Source: Cellulomonas pakistanensis (GTDB lineage Bacteria > Actinomycetota > Actinomycetes > Actinomycetales > Cellulomonadaceae). From it: a DNA stretch of 64,000 nucleotides. The position numbers were made by a program, and so were the translations under genes. The notes beneath the pieces were generated by a model, which had not been told where the DNA came from, did no database searches, and saw only the letters and a list, made by a program, of their open reading frames with translations. Of the stretch, positions 1-7,001 are shown in pieces (the stretch's first letter is position 1; each line of letters starts with the position of its first letter). The stretch is taken from NCBI RefSeq assembly GCF_016862755.1, contig NZ_BONO01000022.1, positions 16,055 to 80,054 of the forward strand, read 5' to 3'.

Positions 1-627
1 CTGCGCCCCGGCGTCGTGTGGCTGCAGTCGACGACCGTCGGGGTCGACGACACCCCGGCGCTCGCGGCCCTCGCCGGCGAGCTCGGCGTCACGTTCGTCG
101 AGGCGCCGGTGTCCGGCACCCGGCAGCCCGCCGAGGCGGGGACGCTCGTGGTGATCGCGGCGGGGCCGACGGACGTCCGGGACGTGGTCGCGCCGGTGCT
201 CGACGCGATCGGCGCGCGCACCGTGTGGACGGGCGAGGACGCCGCCGCCGGCTCCGCGACCCGGCTCAAGCTCGTGGTGAACAGCTGGGTGATCACGGTC
301 GCGAACGCGGCGGGCGAGGTGCTCGCCCTCGCCGAGGCGCTCGGCGTCGAGCCGGACCGGTTCTTCGAGGTGCTCGACGGCGGCCCGCTCGACACGCCGT
401 TCCTGCGGGTCAAGACCGACCTGGTCCGCGAGAACCGGCTCAGCCCGGCCGCGTTCGCCGTGGGCACGTCGGGCAAGGACGCGCGGCTCATCGTCGCGGC
501 GGCGCGGGAGCGCGGGCTGCGGCTCGACGGGGCGGAGGCGTTCGCGGCGCGGCTGGACCGCGCGGCGGCGCAGGGGCGCACCGACGAGGACATGGCGGCG
601 ACGTACTACACGTCGACGGAGGGCTGA
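1..627 (+). CDS. NAD(P)-dependent oxidoreductase, 3-hydroxyisobutyrate dehydrogenase family (5' truncated by window edge)
   Basis: Reading frame open from base 1 to TGA at 625-627; the N-terminal NAD(P)-binding Rossmann half lies outside the window. The visible 208 residues hold the end of the dinucleotide domain (VWLQSTTVG, then EAPVSGT, the substrate-binding APVSG motif) and the all-helical C-terminal domain with LKLVVNSW, where the Lys and Asn are the usual catalytic pair of beta-hydroxyacid dehydrogenases. The family oxidises short 3-hydroxy acids or reduces succinic semialdehyde or glyoxylate; the substrate cannot be read from the sequence. A large perfect palindrome follows the stop codon. 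Confidence 0.9.
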   Translation: MRPGVVWLQSTTVGVDDTPALAALAGELGVTFVEAPVSGTRQPAEAGTLVVIAAGPTDVRDVVAPVLDAIGARTVWTGEDAAAGSATRLKLVVNSWVITVANAAGEVLALAEALGVEPDRFFEVLDGGPLDTPFLRVKTDLVRENRLSPAAFAVGTSGKDARLIVAAARERGLRLDGAEAFAARLDRAAAQGRTDEDMAATYYTSTEG

Positions 628-644
628 GCGGCTGCCCCCCCGGA

Positions 645-700
645 CGAGTGGAAGATCCGGCCCGACACGCCCCGGCGTGTCGGGCCGGATCTTCCACTCG
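645..700. repeat. 27-bp perfect palindrome with 2-nt loop
   Basis: Arms 645-671 and 674-700 are perfect reverse complements separated by CC. It starts 18 nt after the stop of the oxidoreductase gene and ends about 25 nt before the erm promoter. It may be a factor-independent terminator without a T tract, or one of the dispersed intergenic palindromes of this genome. The long arms and minimal loop also suit a cruciform or binding site. Confidence 0.75.
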
Positions 701-716
701 ACGGTTCCAAGGGGAG

Positions 717-754
717 AAATCCGCGTGCACCTGCGCACCGCCGCCCCGTACCGT
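717..754 (+). promoter_or_regulatory. Candidate WhiB7-type promoter of the erm leader
   Basis: A -10 TACCGT (749-754) is preceded by TGCACC (726-731) at 17 bp as a weak -35, and the only AT-rich run nearby, AAAT (717-720), lies 5 bp further upstream. WhiB7-dependent promoters are known for an AT-rich motif just upstream of the -35. The predicted start falls on or next to A762 of the leader-peptide ATG. Inference from spacing and motifs only; no whiB7 gene is in the window. Confidence 0.45.
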
Positions 755-761
755 CGCCCGC

Positions 762-818
762 ATGGGAACGCTGATCAGCGCGGCCGCCGCGGCCGCCGCA
801 CGCCCCCGGTCCGCCTGA
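762..818 (+). CDS. Erm leader peptide, 18 aa, with an Arg-Pro-Arg motif
   Basis: ATG at 762 to TGA at 816-818 encodes MGTLISAAAAAAARPRSA. The start lies exactly 7 nt after TACCGT, so the peptide is probably translated from a leaderless message whose main gene is the methyltransferase at 937. Macrolide-bound ribosomes are known to arrest at +X(+) motifs such as the RLR of ErmDL; the RPR near the C-terminus fits that pattern. The alanine run is partly a consequence of GCC/GCG repeats, so chance coding cannot be excluded. See the hairpins at 861-932. Confidence 0.55.
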   Translation: MGTLISAAAAAAARPRSA

Positions 819-860
819 GCGCGGCCGGACGTCCGACCGGTCGCCGCCTCTGGATGCCCC

Positions 861-932
861 GAGCACCCGGAGCCGGGCCGCACCCCACCCCGCCCCTCCG
901 GGTGCTCCGTCCTGCCATGCGACTGGAGCACC
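861..932 (+). promoter_or_regulatory. Attenuator-like alternative hairpins masking the erm ribosome binding site
   Basis: Segment 861-872 (GAGCACCCGGAG) is perfectly complementary to 896-907, a 12-bp stem with a 23-nt loop. Segment 901-908 (GGTGCTCC) is also complementary to 925-932 (GGAGCACC), which contains the GGAG Shine-Dalgarno 8 nt before the GTG at 937. The stems share 901-907 and exclude each other: one frees the ribosome binding site, the other hides it. This is the logic of erm translational attenuation, although the leader stop at 818 is some 43 nt before the first arm. Confidence 0.6.
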
Positions 933-936
933 TCCC

Positions 937-1719
937 GTGCGACACCCCCACGGCGGCCGGCACGAGCTCGGCCAGAACCTCCTGCACCACGCCCCGACCG
1001 TCGACGCCGTCGTCCGCCTGGTCGGTGCGACCGACGGACCCGTCCTGGAGATCGGCGCGGGCGAGGGCGCGCTGACCCGGCCCCTGGCGGGCCTCGGCCG
1101 CGACCTGCTCGCGGTCGAGGTCGACCCGCGGCGCGCCGATCGGCTCCGCGCCCGGGCGCCCGGCGTCGCCGTGCTGTGCGCGGACGCGCTGCGCGTGCCG
1201 CTCGACCGGCCCGTGGTGGTCGGCAACATCCCGTTCCACCTGACCACCCCGCTGCTGCGCCGGCTGCTGCACCACGGCCGGTGGCGGCACGCCGTGCTGC
1301 TCACCCAGTGGGAGGTCGCCCGCAAGCGGGCCGGTGTCGGCGGCCGCACGCTGCTCACGGCGCAGACCGACCCGTGGTTCGAGGTCGCCCTGCACGGCCG
1401 CGTGCCCGCGGACGCGTTCCGCCCGCGGCCGTCCGTCGACGGCGGGCTGCTGACCGTGGCCCGGCGTGAGCGGCCGCTCGTCGACCCGGAGCAGCGGCCG
1501 GCGTACCAGCGGTTCGTCGCCGCCGTGTTCACCGGCCCGGGGCGCGGCCTGGACCAGGTGCTCGCCCGCGCCGCAGGCGTGCCGGTCGGGACGGCCCGGC
1601 GGGCGCTGGCGGCCGCGGGCGTGCCGGCCCGCGCGCTGCCCCGGGACGTGCGGCCGGAGCAGTGGGCGCGGCTGTGGCAGGCGCTGGGTGGGGTCGAACC
1701 CCGGCGACCGCGCCGGTGA
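937..1719 (+). CDS. erm: Erm-type 23S rRNA adenine N6-methyltransferase
   Basis: 260 aa class I SAM-dependent methyltransferase of the Erm/KsgA superfamily. Motifs in order: HELGQNLL near the N-terminus (the RHELGQNFL-type signature of actinobacterial Erm), SAM motif I LEIGAGEGALT, acidic VEVD, CADAL, and catalytic motif IV GNIPFHLTT. N-I-P-F favours Erm over KsgA, which usually has N-L-P-Y. Erm enzymes methylate A2058 of 23S rRNA and give macrolide-lincosamide-streptogramin B resistance. GTG start chosen for GGAG at 925-928 and for RHELGQN near the N-terminus. The leader peptide and hairpins upstream suggest induction. Dimethylation versus monomethylation is not visible. Confidence 0.88.
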   Translation: MRHPHGGRHELGQNLLHHAPTVDAVVRLVGATDGPVLEIGAGEGALTRPLAGLGRDLLAVEVDPRRADRLRARAPGVAVLCADALRVPLDRPVVVGNIPFHLTTPLLRRLLHHGRWRHAVLLTQWEVARKRAGVGGRTLLTAQTDPWFEVALHGRVPADAFRPRPSVDGGLLTVARRERPLVDPEQRPAYQRFVAAVFTGPGRGLDQVLARAAGVPVGTARRALAAAGVPARALPRDVRPEQWARLWQALGGVEPRRPRR

Positions 1720-1738
1720 GGGGCCTAGGATCGGGATC

Positions 1739-2815
1739 GTGCGTGGCGAGTACAAGGTCCCCGGCGGCAAGCTCGTGGCAGCGGACGTGGAGGTGGCAGG
1801 CGGCGCGCTCACCGAGGTGAGCGTCAGCGGCGACTTCTTCCTCGAACCCGACGCCGCCCTCGCGGTCATCGACGAGTCCCTGCGCGGCCGGCCCGCCGAC
1901 GCGCGGGTCGCCGACCTGACGACGGCGATCGAGGACGGCCTGCGCCGCGCCGAGGCCGACGGCCGGTTCGACGCGCCGGTGCAGATGGTCGGGTTCAGCG
2001 CGGAGGCGGTCGCGATCGCGGTGCGCCGCGCGCTGGGCCACGCGACGTCCTGGCAGGACCACACGTTCGAGGTCATCCACCCCGGCCCGCTGCCGCCCGC
2101 GGTGCTGGGTGCGCTCGACCAGGTGCTGACCGAGGAGCTCGCCGCGGGCCGCCGGGGGCCGACGCTGCGGTTCTGGGAGTGGGACGAGCGCGCCGTGTTC
2201 ATCGGCTCGTTCCAGTCGCTGCGCAACGAGGTCGACCCGGAGGGCGTCGCGAAGCACGACGTCACCGTCGTCCGGCGGATCTCCGGCGGCGGCGCCATGT
2301 TCATGGAGGCCGGCAACTGCATCACGTTCTCGCTCGTGGTGCCGGCGTCGCTCGTCGACGGGCTGTCGTTCGAGCAGTCCTACCGGTTCCTCGACGACTG
2401 GGTGATCGGCGCGCTCGGCGACGTCGGCGTCCGGGCGACGTTCTCCGGGCTGAACGACATCGCCTCCCCGGCGGGCAAGATCGCCGGCTCGGCGCAGAAG
2501 CGGCTGGCCGGCGGCGCCGTGCTGCACCACATGACGATGGCCTACGACATCGACGCCGACAAGATGCTCGAGGTGCTGCGGATCGGCCGCGAGAAGCTCT
2601 CCGACAAGGGCACGACCAGCGCGAACAAGCGGGTCGACCCGGTGCGGTCGCAGACGGGCCTGCCGCGCGAGCAGGTCATCGACGCGTTCATCGCGCACTT
2701 CCGGTCCCGGTACCGGACGGTCGACGGCGAGCTGCGCCCGGAGGAGCTCGAGCGGGCGCAGCAGCTCGTCGAGGAGAAGTTCGGCAACCCGGAGTGGACC
2801 GCCCGCGTCCCGTGA
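1739..2815 (+). CDS. Biotin/lipoate A/B protein ligase family protein (lipoate-protein ligase A-like)
   Basis: 358 aa from a GTG placed 7 nt after a TAGGAT -10 (1726-1731), so probably leaderless. The first ~85 residues (GEYKVPGGKLVAADVEV, FLEPDAALAVIDESL) resemble the accessory domain that is C-terminal in E. coli LplA but N-terminal in many actinobacterial proteins. The catalytic domain follows, with RRISGGGAMFMEAGN (the RRxSGGG lipoyl-AMP motif) and the invariant lysine in SPAGKIAGSAQKR. The family attaches lipoate or octanoate to E2 and GcvH domains. The ligase versus octanoyltransferase role is not resolved. Confidence 0.85.
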   Translation: MRGEYKVPGGKLVAADVEVAGGALTEVSVSGDFFLEPDAALAVIDESLRGRPADARVADLTTAIEDGLRRAEADGRFDAPVQMVGFSAEAVAIAVRRALGHATSWQDHTFEVIHPGPLPPAVLGALDQVLTEELAAGRRGPTLRFWEWDERAVFIGSFQSLRNEVDPEGVAKHDVTVVRRISGGGAMFMEAGNCITFSLVVPASLVDGLSFEQSYRFLDDWVIGALGDVGVRATFSGLNDIASPAGKIAGSAQKRLAGGAVLHHMTMAYDIDADKMLEVLRIGREKLSDKGTTSANKRVDPVRSQTGLPREQVIDAFIAHFRSRYRTVDGELRPEELERAQQLVEEKFGNPEWTARVP

Positions 2816-2829
2816 CGACCAGGGTCGCC

Positions 2830-2845
2830 TCGGGGACGTCCCCGA
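2830..2845. repeat. 16-bp perfect palindrome
   Basis: TCGGGGACGTCCCCGA is a perfect palindrome in the 65-bp gap between the ligase gene and the YccF gene, about 35 bp before the YccF GTG. It could be an operator or a chance G+C palindrome; nothing else supports either. Confidence 0.4.
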
Positions 2846-2880
2846 TGCGCGGGGCGTCGCCGGTACGCCAGGCTGGTGCC

Positions 2881-3279
2881 GTGAAGATCCTGCTCAACCT
2901 CATCTGGCTGCTGTTCGGCGGGCTGTGGCTCGCGCTCGGCTACGTGCTCGCGGGGATCATCTGCTGCGTGCTGATCGTGACGATCCCGTTCGGCGTCGCG
3001 TCGTTCCGCATGGCGTCGTACGCGCTGTGGCCGTTCGGCCGCACGATCGTCGACCGGCCGACCGCCGGCGCGATGTCGACGATCGGCAACGTCATCTGGA
3101 TCCTGGTGGCCGGCTGGTGGCTCGTCATCGGGCACCTCACGACGGCGCTGGCGCAGGCGATCACGATCGTCGGCATCCCGCTCGCCGTCGCGAACCTCAA
3201 GATGATCCCGGTGTCGCTGGTGCCGCTCGGCAAGGAGATCGTGCCGACCGACCGGGCGTTCACCGCGTACGGGCACTGA
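2881..3279 (+). CDS. YccF domain-containing inner membrane protein
   Basis: 132 aa from GTG. The protein is two tandem copies of a hydrophobic unit: a helical pair (LNLIWLLFGGLWLALGYVLAGIICC) followed by a PFG(V/I) turn, repeated as GNVIWILVAGWWLVIGHL and GIPLAVANLKMIPVSLVPLGKEI. This matches the YccF family of small membrane proteins of unknown function. No operon partner: the next gene is convergent. Confidence 0.85.
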   Translation: MKILLNLIWLLFGGLWLALGYVLAGIICCVLIVTIPFGVASFRMASYALWPFGRTIVDRPTAGAMSTIGNVIWILVAGWWLVIGHLTTALAQAITIVGIPLAVANLKMIPVSLVPLGKEIVPTDRAFTAYGH

Positions 3280-3301
3280 CCCGGTAGGACCGTCGGCGAG
3301 G

Positions 3302-3712
3302 TCAGCCCGCCGCGGACCGCAGCACCGCGACGAGCGCGGCGACGCCGAGCACCGTCGTCGCGGCGGCCGTGGTGCCGAGCGCCGCCCCGCCGGGCGTGCG
3401 GGCGCCGAGCGGGACCGGAGCGCCCGGGCCGCGGTCGGGGTGCGCGTCGTCGACGACCCCCGCCCACGACGCCGCGCGACGCACGCCGGCCCGGTCCAGG
3501 GCGAGCGCGCCGAGCAGCCCGGCGGCGACGAGCACCCAGACCAGCGGCCCGGACCACGGCTCCAGCACCCGGCCGGCGACCAGCGAGCCGACGGCGACGG
3601 ACAGCGAGGTCCGGCGCCAGGCCAGCGCGGTGCGCTCGGGCTGCGCCCCGGGCGGCGGGGCGGCGGCGTGGGCGGACCCGGGCCCCGCCCCGGCGCCATC
3701 GGCCCCGCTCAC
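3302..3712 (-). CDS. DUF202 domain-containing membrane protein
   Basis: 136 aa. GTG at 3712-3710 overlaps the stop of the upstream gene by 4 bp (GTGA). After a Pro/Ala-rich cytosolic tail comes ERTALAWRRTSLSVAVGS, the DUF202 signature, then hydrophobic helices (PLVWVLVAAGLLGALAL) and a final segment (ALGTTAAATTVLGVAALVAVL). Function unknown. It is last of a yggS-DUF202-DUF202 run, so it is translationally coupled to the second DUF202 gene. Confidence 0.82.
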   Translation of the reverse strand: MSGADGAGAGPGSAHAAAPPPGAQPERTALAWRRTSLSVAVGSLVAGRVLEPWSGPLVWVLVAAGLLGALALDRAGVRRAASWAGVVDDAHPDRGPGAPVPLGARTPGGAALGTTAAATTVLGVAALVAVLRSAAG

Positions 3713-4080
3713 CGCACCAGCAGCCCGACGAGCACCAGGACCCCCGCCAGCGCCACCCCGGCGGCGAGCGGCCCGCTGAACGCCGGCGCGGGCAGCGGCC
3801 GCCGCTCGCGCAGCGCCCGCTCGGCGCGCGCCCAGCCGACCCACGCCTGCACCGGCGCGAGGATGCCGAGCGCGATGAGCAGCACCGCGGCCGCGAGGCG
3901 CAGGTGCGGCTCGACGGGCAGGTGCAGCGCCTCCAGCGCGACGCCGCCGGCCAGCAGGGCGAGCGCGGTCCGGACCCAGGCGAGGAAGGTCCGCTCGTTC
4001 GCGAGCGAGAACCGGCCGTCGGGCTCGGTGCCGCGGGCGTAGACGCGCCGCGGGAACCGGCGGTCGGGCGATGTGGTCAC
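3709..4080 (-). CDS. DUF202 (YidH-like) membrane protein
   Basis: 123 aa from GTG at 4080, overlapping the yggS stop by 4 bp. Contains NERTFLAWVRTALALLAGGVALE, the conserved arginine-bearing motif of the DUF202/YidH family, and three predicted membrane helices. Paired DUF202 genes are common in actinobacteria and may encode a heteromeric membrane complex; that is inference. The charged N-terminus (RRFPRRVYARGTEPDGR) should be cytosolic. Confidence 0.85.
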   Translation of the reverse strand: MTTSPDRRFPRRVYARGTEPDGRFSLANERTFLAWVRTALALLAGGVALEALHLPVEPHLRLAAAVLLIALGILAPVQAWVGWARAERALRERRPLPAPAFSGPLAAGVALAGVLVLVGLLVR

Positions 4081-4868
4081 GCGGCCGGGCCCGGGTCCGC
4101 GGCGGGCGCCGGGTCCGCAGTCGGCGCCGGGCGCGCCCCGAACACCGCCGTCCCGACCCGGACCATCGTCGCGCCCTCCGCGACGGCGGCCTCCAGGTCC
4201 CGGCTCATGCCCATCGACAGCTCGACCGCGTCGGCCGTGCCGGCCTCGCCGCTCCCGGCCACCTTGTCCCGCAGGTCGCGCAGCGCGGCGTAGCCGGCCC
4301 GGACGACGCGCTCGTCGGGGGAGTTGGCGCCGACGGTCATGAACCCGCGCAGCCGCAGCCGGTCGTGCCCCGCGACGGCGCGCACCACGTCGAGCGCGTC
4401 CTGCGGGGCGGCGCCGTGCTTGGTCGGCTCCCCGGAGACGTTCACCTGCACCAGCACGTCGAGGGTGCGGTCGGCGTCGGCGCACCGGCGCGCGAGCCGC
4501 TCCGCCAGCGCGGGGGAGTCGACGCTCTGCACGCAGGTGGCCCAGCGCAGGGCGGCGTTCACCTTGTTGGACTGCAGCGGGCCGATCAGGTGCAGCTCGG
4601 GCGCGAGGTCCGCGAGCCCGGGCGCCTTGGCGACGAGCTCCTGCACCCGGTTCTCGCCGAGCAGCACCCGCCGGGCCGCGCCGGCCGTGGTGGCGGCGCC
4701 GGCGATGTCGGCGAGCACGGCGGCCCGCACGGTCGCGGCGTCCTGCGTCTTGGTGGCCAGCAGCAGCCGCACGGAGCCCGCGGGCCGGCCGGCGGCGGAC
4801 TCCGCGGCGGCGATCCGGGCGCGGACCCGCGCCAGCCGCTCCGCCAGCTCGGTGGCCCCCGTGGTCAT
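4077..4868 (-). CDS. yggS: YggS family pyridoxal phosphate homeostasis protein
   Basis: 263 aa alanine-racemase-fold protein. K40 in LLLATKTQ is the PLP lysine; other family motifs are GENRVQE, HLIGPLQSNK, VQVNVSGEPTKHG, LRGFMTVG and LSMGMSRDLEAAVAEGATMVRVGTAVFG, the phosphate-binding end. These proteins buffer PLP and have no known enzymatic turnover. Start chosen because the ATG lies 7 nt after a TAGGGT -10 (4876-4881 on the complement). First gene of a three-gene operon; elsewhere yggS often neighbours sepF and ftsZ, which is not the case here. Confidence 0.93.
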   Translation of the reverse strand: MTTGATELAERLARVRARIAAAESAAGRPAGSVRLLLATKTQDAATVRAAVLADIAGAATTAGAARRVLLGENRVQELVAKAPGLADLAPELHLIGPLQSNKVNAALRWATCVQSVDSPALAERLARRCADADRTLDVLVQVNVSGEPTKHGAAPQDALDVVRAVAGHDRLRLRGFMTVGANSPDERVVRAGYAALRDLRDKVAGSGEAGTADAVELSMGMSRDLEAAVAEGATMVRVGTAVFGARPAPTADPAPAADPGPAA

Positions 4869-4878
4869 GTGCCCGACC

Positions 4879-5925
4879 CTAACCGGTGGCCGCGGCGCGC
4901 CCGTCCGCGGCCCGCGCGGGGTCCGGGTCGCCCGCGGCCGCCGCGTACCGGCCCGCCAGCTCCCGGGCCGCGGCCCGCAGCTCCGGCGGCCCGACGACCG
5001 TCATCGGCACGTCGAACAGCCCGAACCACGCCGCCAGCCCGCCCCAGGACCACGCCCCGGCGACGACCCGCGACCGCCGCTCGTCGAGCGGCTCCACCAC
5101 GTCGGCCGGCCCGGCCCAGCGCGCGACGACCGGCGCCGGCGCCTCGAGCACGGCCTCGCCGCGGCACGGCTGGTACCCACCCGCGAGCTGCCGCTGCAGG
5201 TACGCGGCGACGTCGGGCGCCGGGAGGGTGCGGCGCTCGAACCGCGGCCCGGTCGGCGTGCGCGGGTGCAGCCGGTCGACGCGGAACGTGCGCCAGTCGG
5301 CGCGGTCGAGGTCCCACGCGACCAGGTACCAGCGCCGGCCCCGGGTGGCCAGGTGGTGCGGCTCGACGCGGCGGGGCGGGCCGTCGGCCGTCGTGCTGCC
5401 GTCGCCCGACCGGTAGTCGAACCGCAGCACCTCCCGCGCGCGGATCGCGGCGCCGACGACCATGAGCCGCTCGGTGTCGACGTGCTCCTCCTCGGGGTCG
5501 GCGGGCCGGCGCACCGCGACCAGGTCCAGCCCCTCGACCCGCGCCCGCAGCCGGGCGGGCAGCACCTGGCGCAGCGTCGCGAGCGCGCGGGCCGCGGCGT
5601 CGTCCAGGCCGTCGACGCCGGTCGTGGCGGTCTGCAGCGCGACGGTGAGGGCGACCACCTGCTCGTCGTCGAGCATGAGCGGCGGCATCGCGGTCCCGGC
5701 GGCCAGCCGGTAGCCGCCGTCGGGCCCCTTCGTCGCGTGGACCGGGTAGCCGAGCGCGCGCAGCCGGTCGACGTCCCGGCGCACCGTCCGCGGGCTCACG
5801 CCCAGCCGGTCCGCCAGCACGAGGCCGGGCCAGTCGCGCCGGGTCTGCAGCAGGGAGAGCAGCGCCAGCAGCCGCGACGAGGGCGTCGTCGCGGCGTCGT
5901 CGGCCAGGTCCGGGATCGCCGTCAT
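4879..5925 (-). CDS. HTH-WYL transcriptional regulator (YafY/PafBC type)
   Basis: 348 aa. Residues ~15-75 form a DeoR-like winged helix (RLLALLSLLQTRRDWPGLVLADRLGVSPRTVRRDV, then GYRLAAG). Residues ~145-230 hold the WYL domain with the variant RRWYLVAWDLDR, and a WCX C-terminal domain follows. WYL proteins sense small ligands, often nucleic acids or metabolites, and are usually DNA-binding regulators. The gene is divergent from the ABC exporter at 6012 with a palindrome (5944-5970) between the starts, so it probably controls the exporter and itself. Ligand unknown. Confidence 0.9.
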   Translation of the reverse strand: MTAIPDLADDAATTPSSRLLALLSLLQTRRDWPGLVLADRLGVSPRTVRRDVDRLRALGYPVHATKGPDGGYRLAAGTAMPPLMLDDEQVVALTVALQTATTGVDGLDDAAARALATLRQVLPARLRARVEGLDLVAVRRPADPEEEHVDTERLMVVGAAIRAREVLRFDYRSGDGSTTADGPPRRVEPHHLATRGRRWYLVAWDLDRADWRTFRVDRLHPRTPTGPRFERRTLPAPDVAAYLQRQLAGGYQPCRGEAVLEAPAPVVARWAGPADVVEPLDERRSRVVAGAWSWGGLAAWFGLFDVPMTVVGPPELRAAARELAGRYAAAAGDPDPARAADGRAAATG

Positions 5926-5943
5926 GAGATCCAGTCTGCTCCC

Positions 5944-5970
5944 GGTAGCGGACGGGATCTGACCGCTACC
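5944..5970. promoter_or_regulatory. Palindromic operator candidate between WYL regulator and ABC exporter
   Basis: GGTAGCGG (5944-5951) and CCGCTACC (5963-5970) are perfect inverted half-sites separated by 11 bp, centred 32 bp upstream of the regulator start and 55 bp upstream of the exporter start at 6012. A regulator dimer covering it could act on both promoters. Confidence 0.6.
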
Positions 5971-6011
5971 CGGACGACGGTGGTGCCATGACGACCAGAG
6001 GGGAACCCGCC

Positions 6012-7001
6012 ATGATCCGCACCAGGGGACTGACCAAGGACTTCGCCGGGGGGAAGGGGCCGACCGTGCACGCGGTGCGCGGCCTCGACCTGGACATCGC
6101 GCCCGGGGAGCTCGTCGCCGTGCTCGGCCCGAACGGCGCCGGCAAGACCACCACGATCCGGATGCTCACCACGCTCATCGCGCCGACGGCCGGCACGGCG
6201 CAGGTCGCCGGGTCGGACATCGCCCGCGAGCCCGGGACCGTGCGCCGCCGGATCGGCTACGTCGGCCAGGGCAACGGCGCGGGCCACTCCCAGCGGGCGC
6301 TGGACGAGCTGGTCGTGCAGGGGACGATCTACGGCCTCGACCGGCGGGACGCGCGCCGGCGGGCCGCCGAGCTCATGGCCCAGCTGGACCTCGAGCCGCT
6401 CGCGCGCCGCAAGGTCTCGGACCTGTCCGGCGGGCAGCGCCGCCGGCTCGACGTCGCGCTCGGGCTCGTGCACGCGCCCCGGCTGCTGTTCCTCGACGAG
6501 CCGTCGACCGGGCTCGACCCGCACAACCGCGCCAACCTGTGGGAGCACATCCTCCGGCTGCGCGAGCGGCACGAGATGACCGTCGTGCTCACCACGCACT
6601 ACCTGGACGAGGCCGACCAGATGGCCGAGCGCGTCGTGGTGGTCGACGACGGGCGGATCATCGCCGACGACACCGCGGCCGCGCTCAAGCACACGCTCGC
6701 GGGGGACCGGCTGGTGCTCGCCGCCGCGGCTCCCGGGGACGCCCCCGCGCTCGCGGAGCTCGTCGCCCGGGCGCCCGGCGCGCGGGACGTCGAGGTCGAC
6801 GGGGCCGAGGTCCGCGCCCGCGTGGCGGACGCCCCGACCGCGCTGCCCGCCGTGCTCGCCGAAGCGGCCGCGCGCGGCCTCGCCGTCGCCCGGGCGGAGG
6901 GGCACCAGCCCACGCTCGACGACGTGTTCCTGACCCTCACCGGCCGCAGCCTCCGTGAGGAGGGCGCGCGGCCGTCCGACGCCGAGGAGGTGGCGGCATG
7001 A
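6012..7001 (+). CDS. ABC transporter ATP-binding protein, DrrA-like
   Basis: 329 aa. Walker A GPNGAGKTT, Q-loop GYVGQGN, signature LSGGQRRRLDVA, Walker B LLFLDEPSTGLD and H-loop TTHYLDEADQM; then an ~85-residue C-terminal domain typical of DrrA-type drug and lipid exporters. Start set at the second ATG (6012) because GAGGGGAA (5998-6005) is at correct Shine-Dalgarno distance; an in-frame ATG at 5988 would add eight residues. Overlaps the permease gene by 4 bp. Substrate unknown; the divergent WYL regulator suggests inducible efflux. Confidence 0.92.
   Translation: MIRTRGLTKDFAGGKGPTVHAVRGLDLDIAPGELVAVLGPNGAGKTTTIRMLTTLIAPTAGTAQVAGSDIAREPGTVRRRIGYVGQGNGAGHSQRALDELVVQGTIYGLDRRDARRRAAELMAQLDLEPLARRKVSDLSGGQRRRLDVALGLVHAPRLLFLDEPSTGLDPHNRANLWEHILRLRERHEMTVVLTTHYLDEADQMAERVVVVDDGRIIADDTAAALKHTLAGDRLVLAAAAPGDAPALAELVARAPGARDVEVDGAEVRARVADAPTALPAVLAEAAARGLAVARAEGHQPTLDDVFLTLTGRSLREEGARPSDAEEVAA

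Noticed and set aside
937..1719. KsgA (16S rRNA dimethyltransferase) as identity of the methyltransferase
   Set aside because: HELGQNLL N-terminus and NIPFHLTT motif fit Erm, and the leader/attenuator upstream is typical of erm.
5988..6011. Earlier ATG as start of the DrrA-like gene
   Set aside because: GAGGGGAA lies inside that extension at correct distance from the ATG at 6012, so the later start is preferred.
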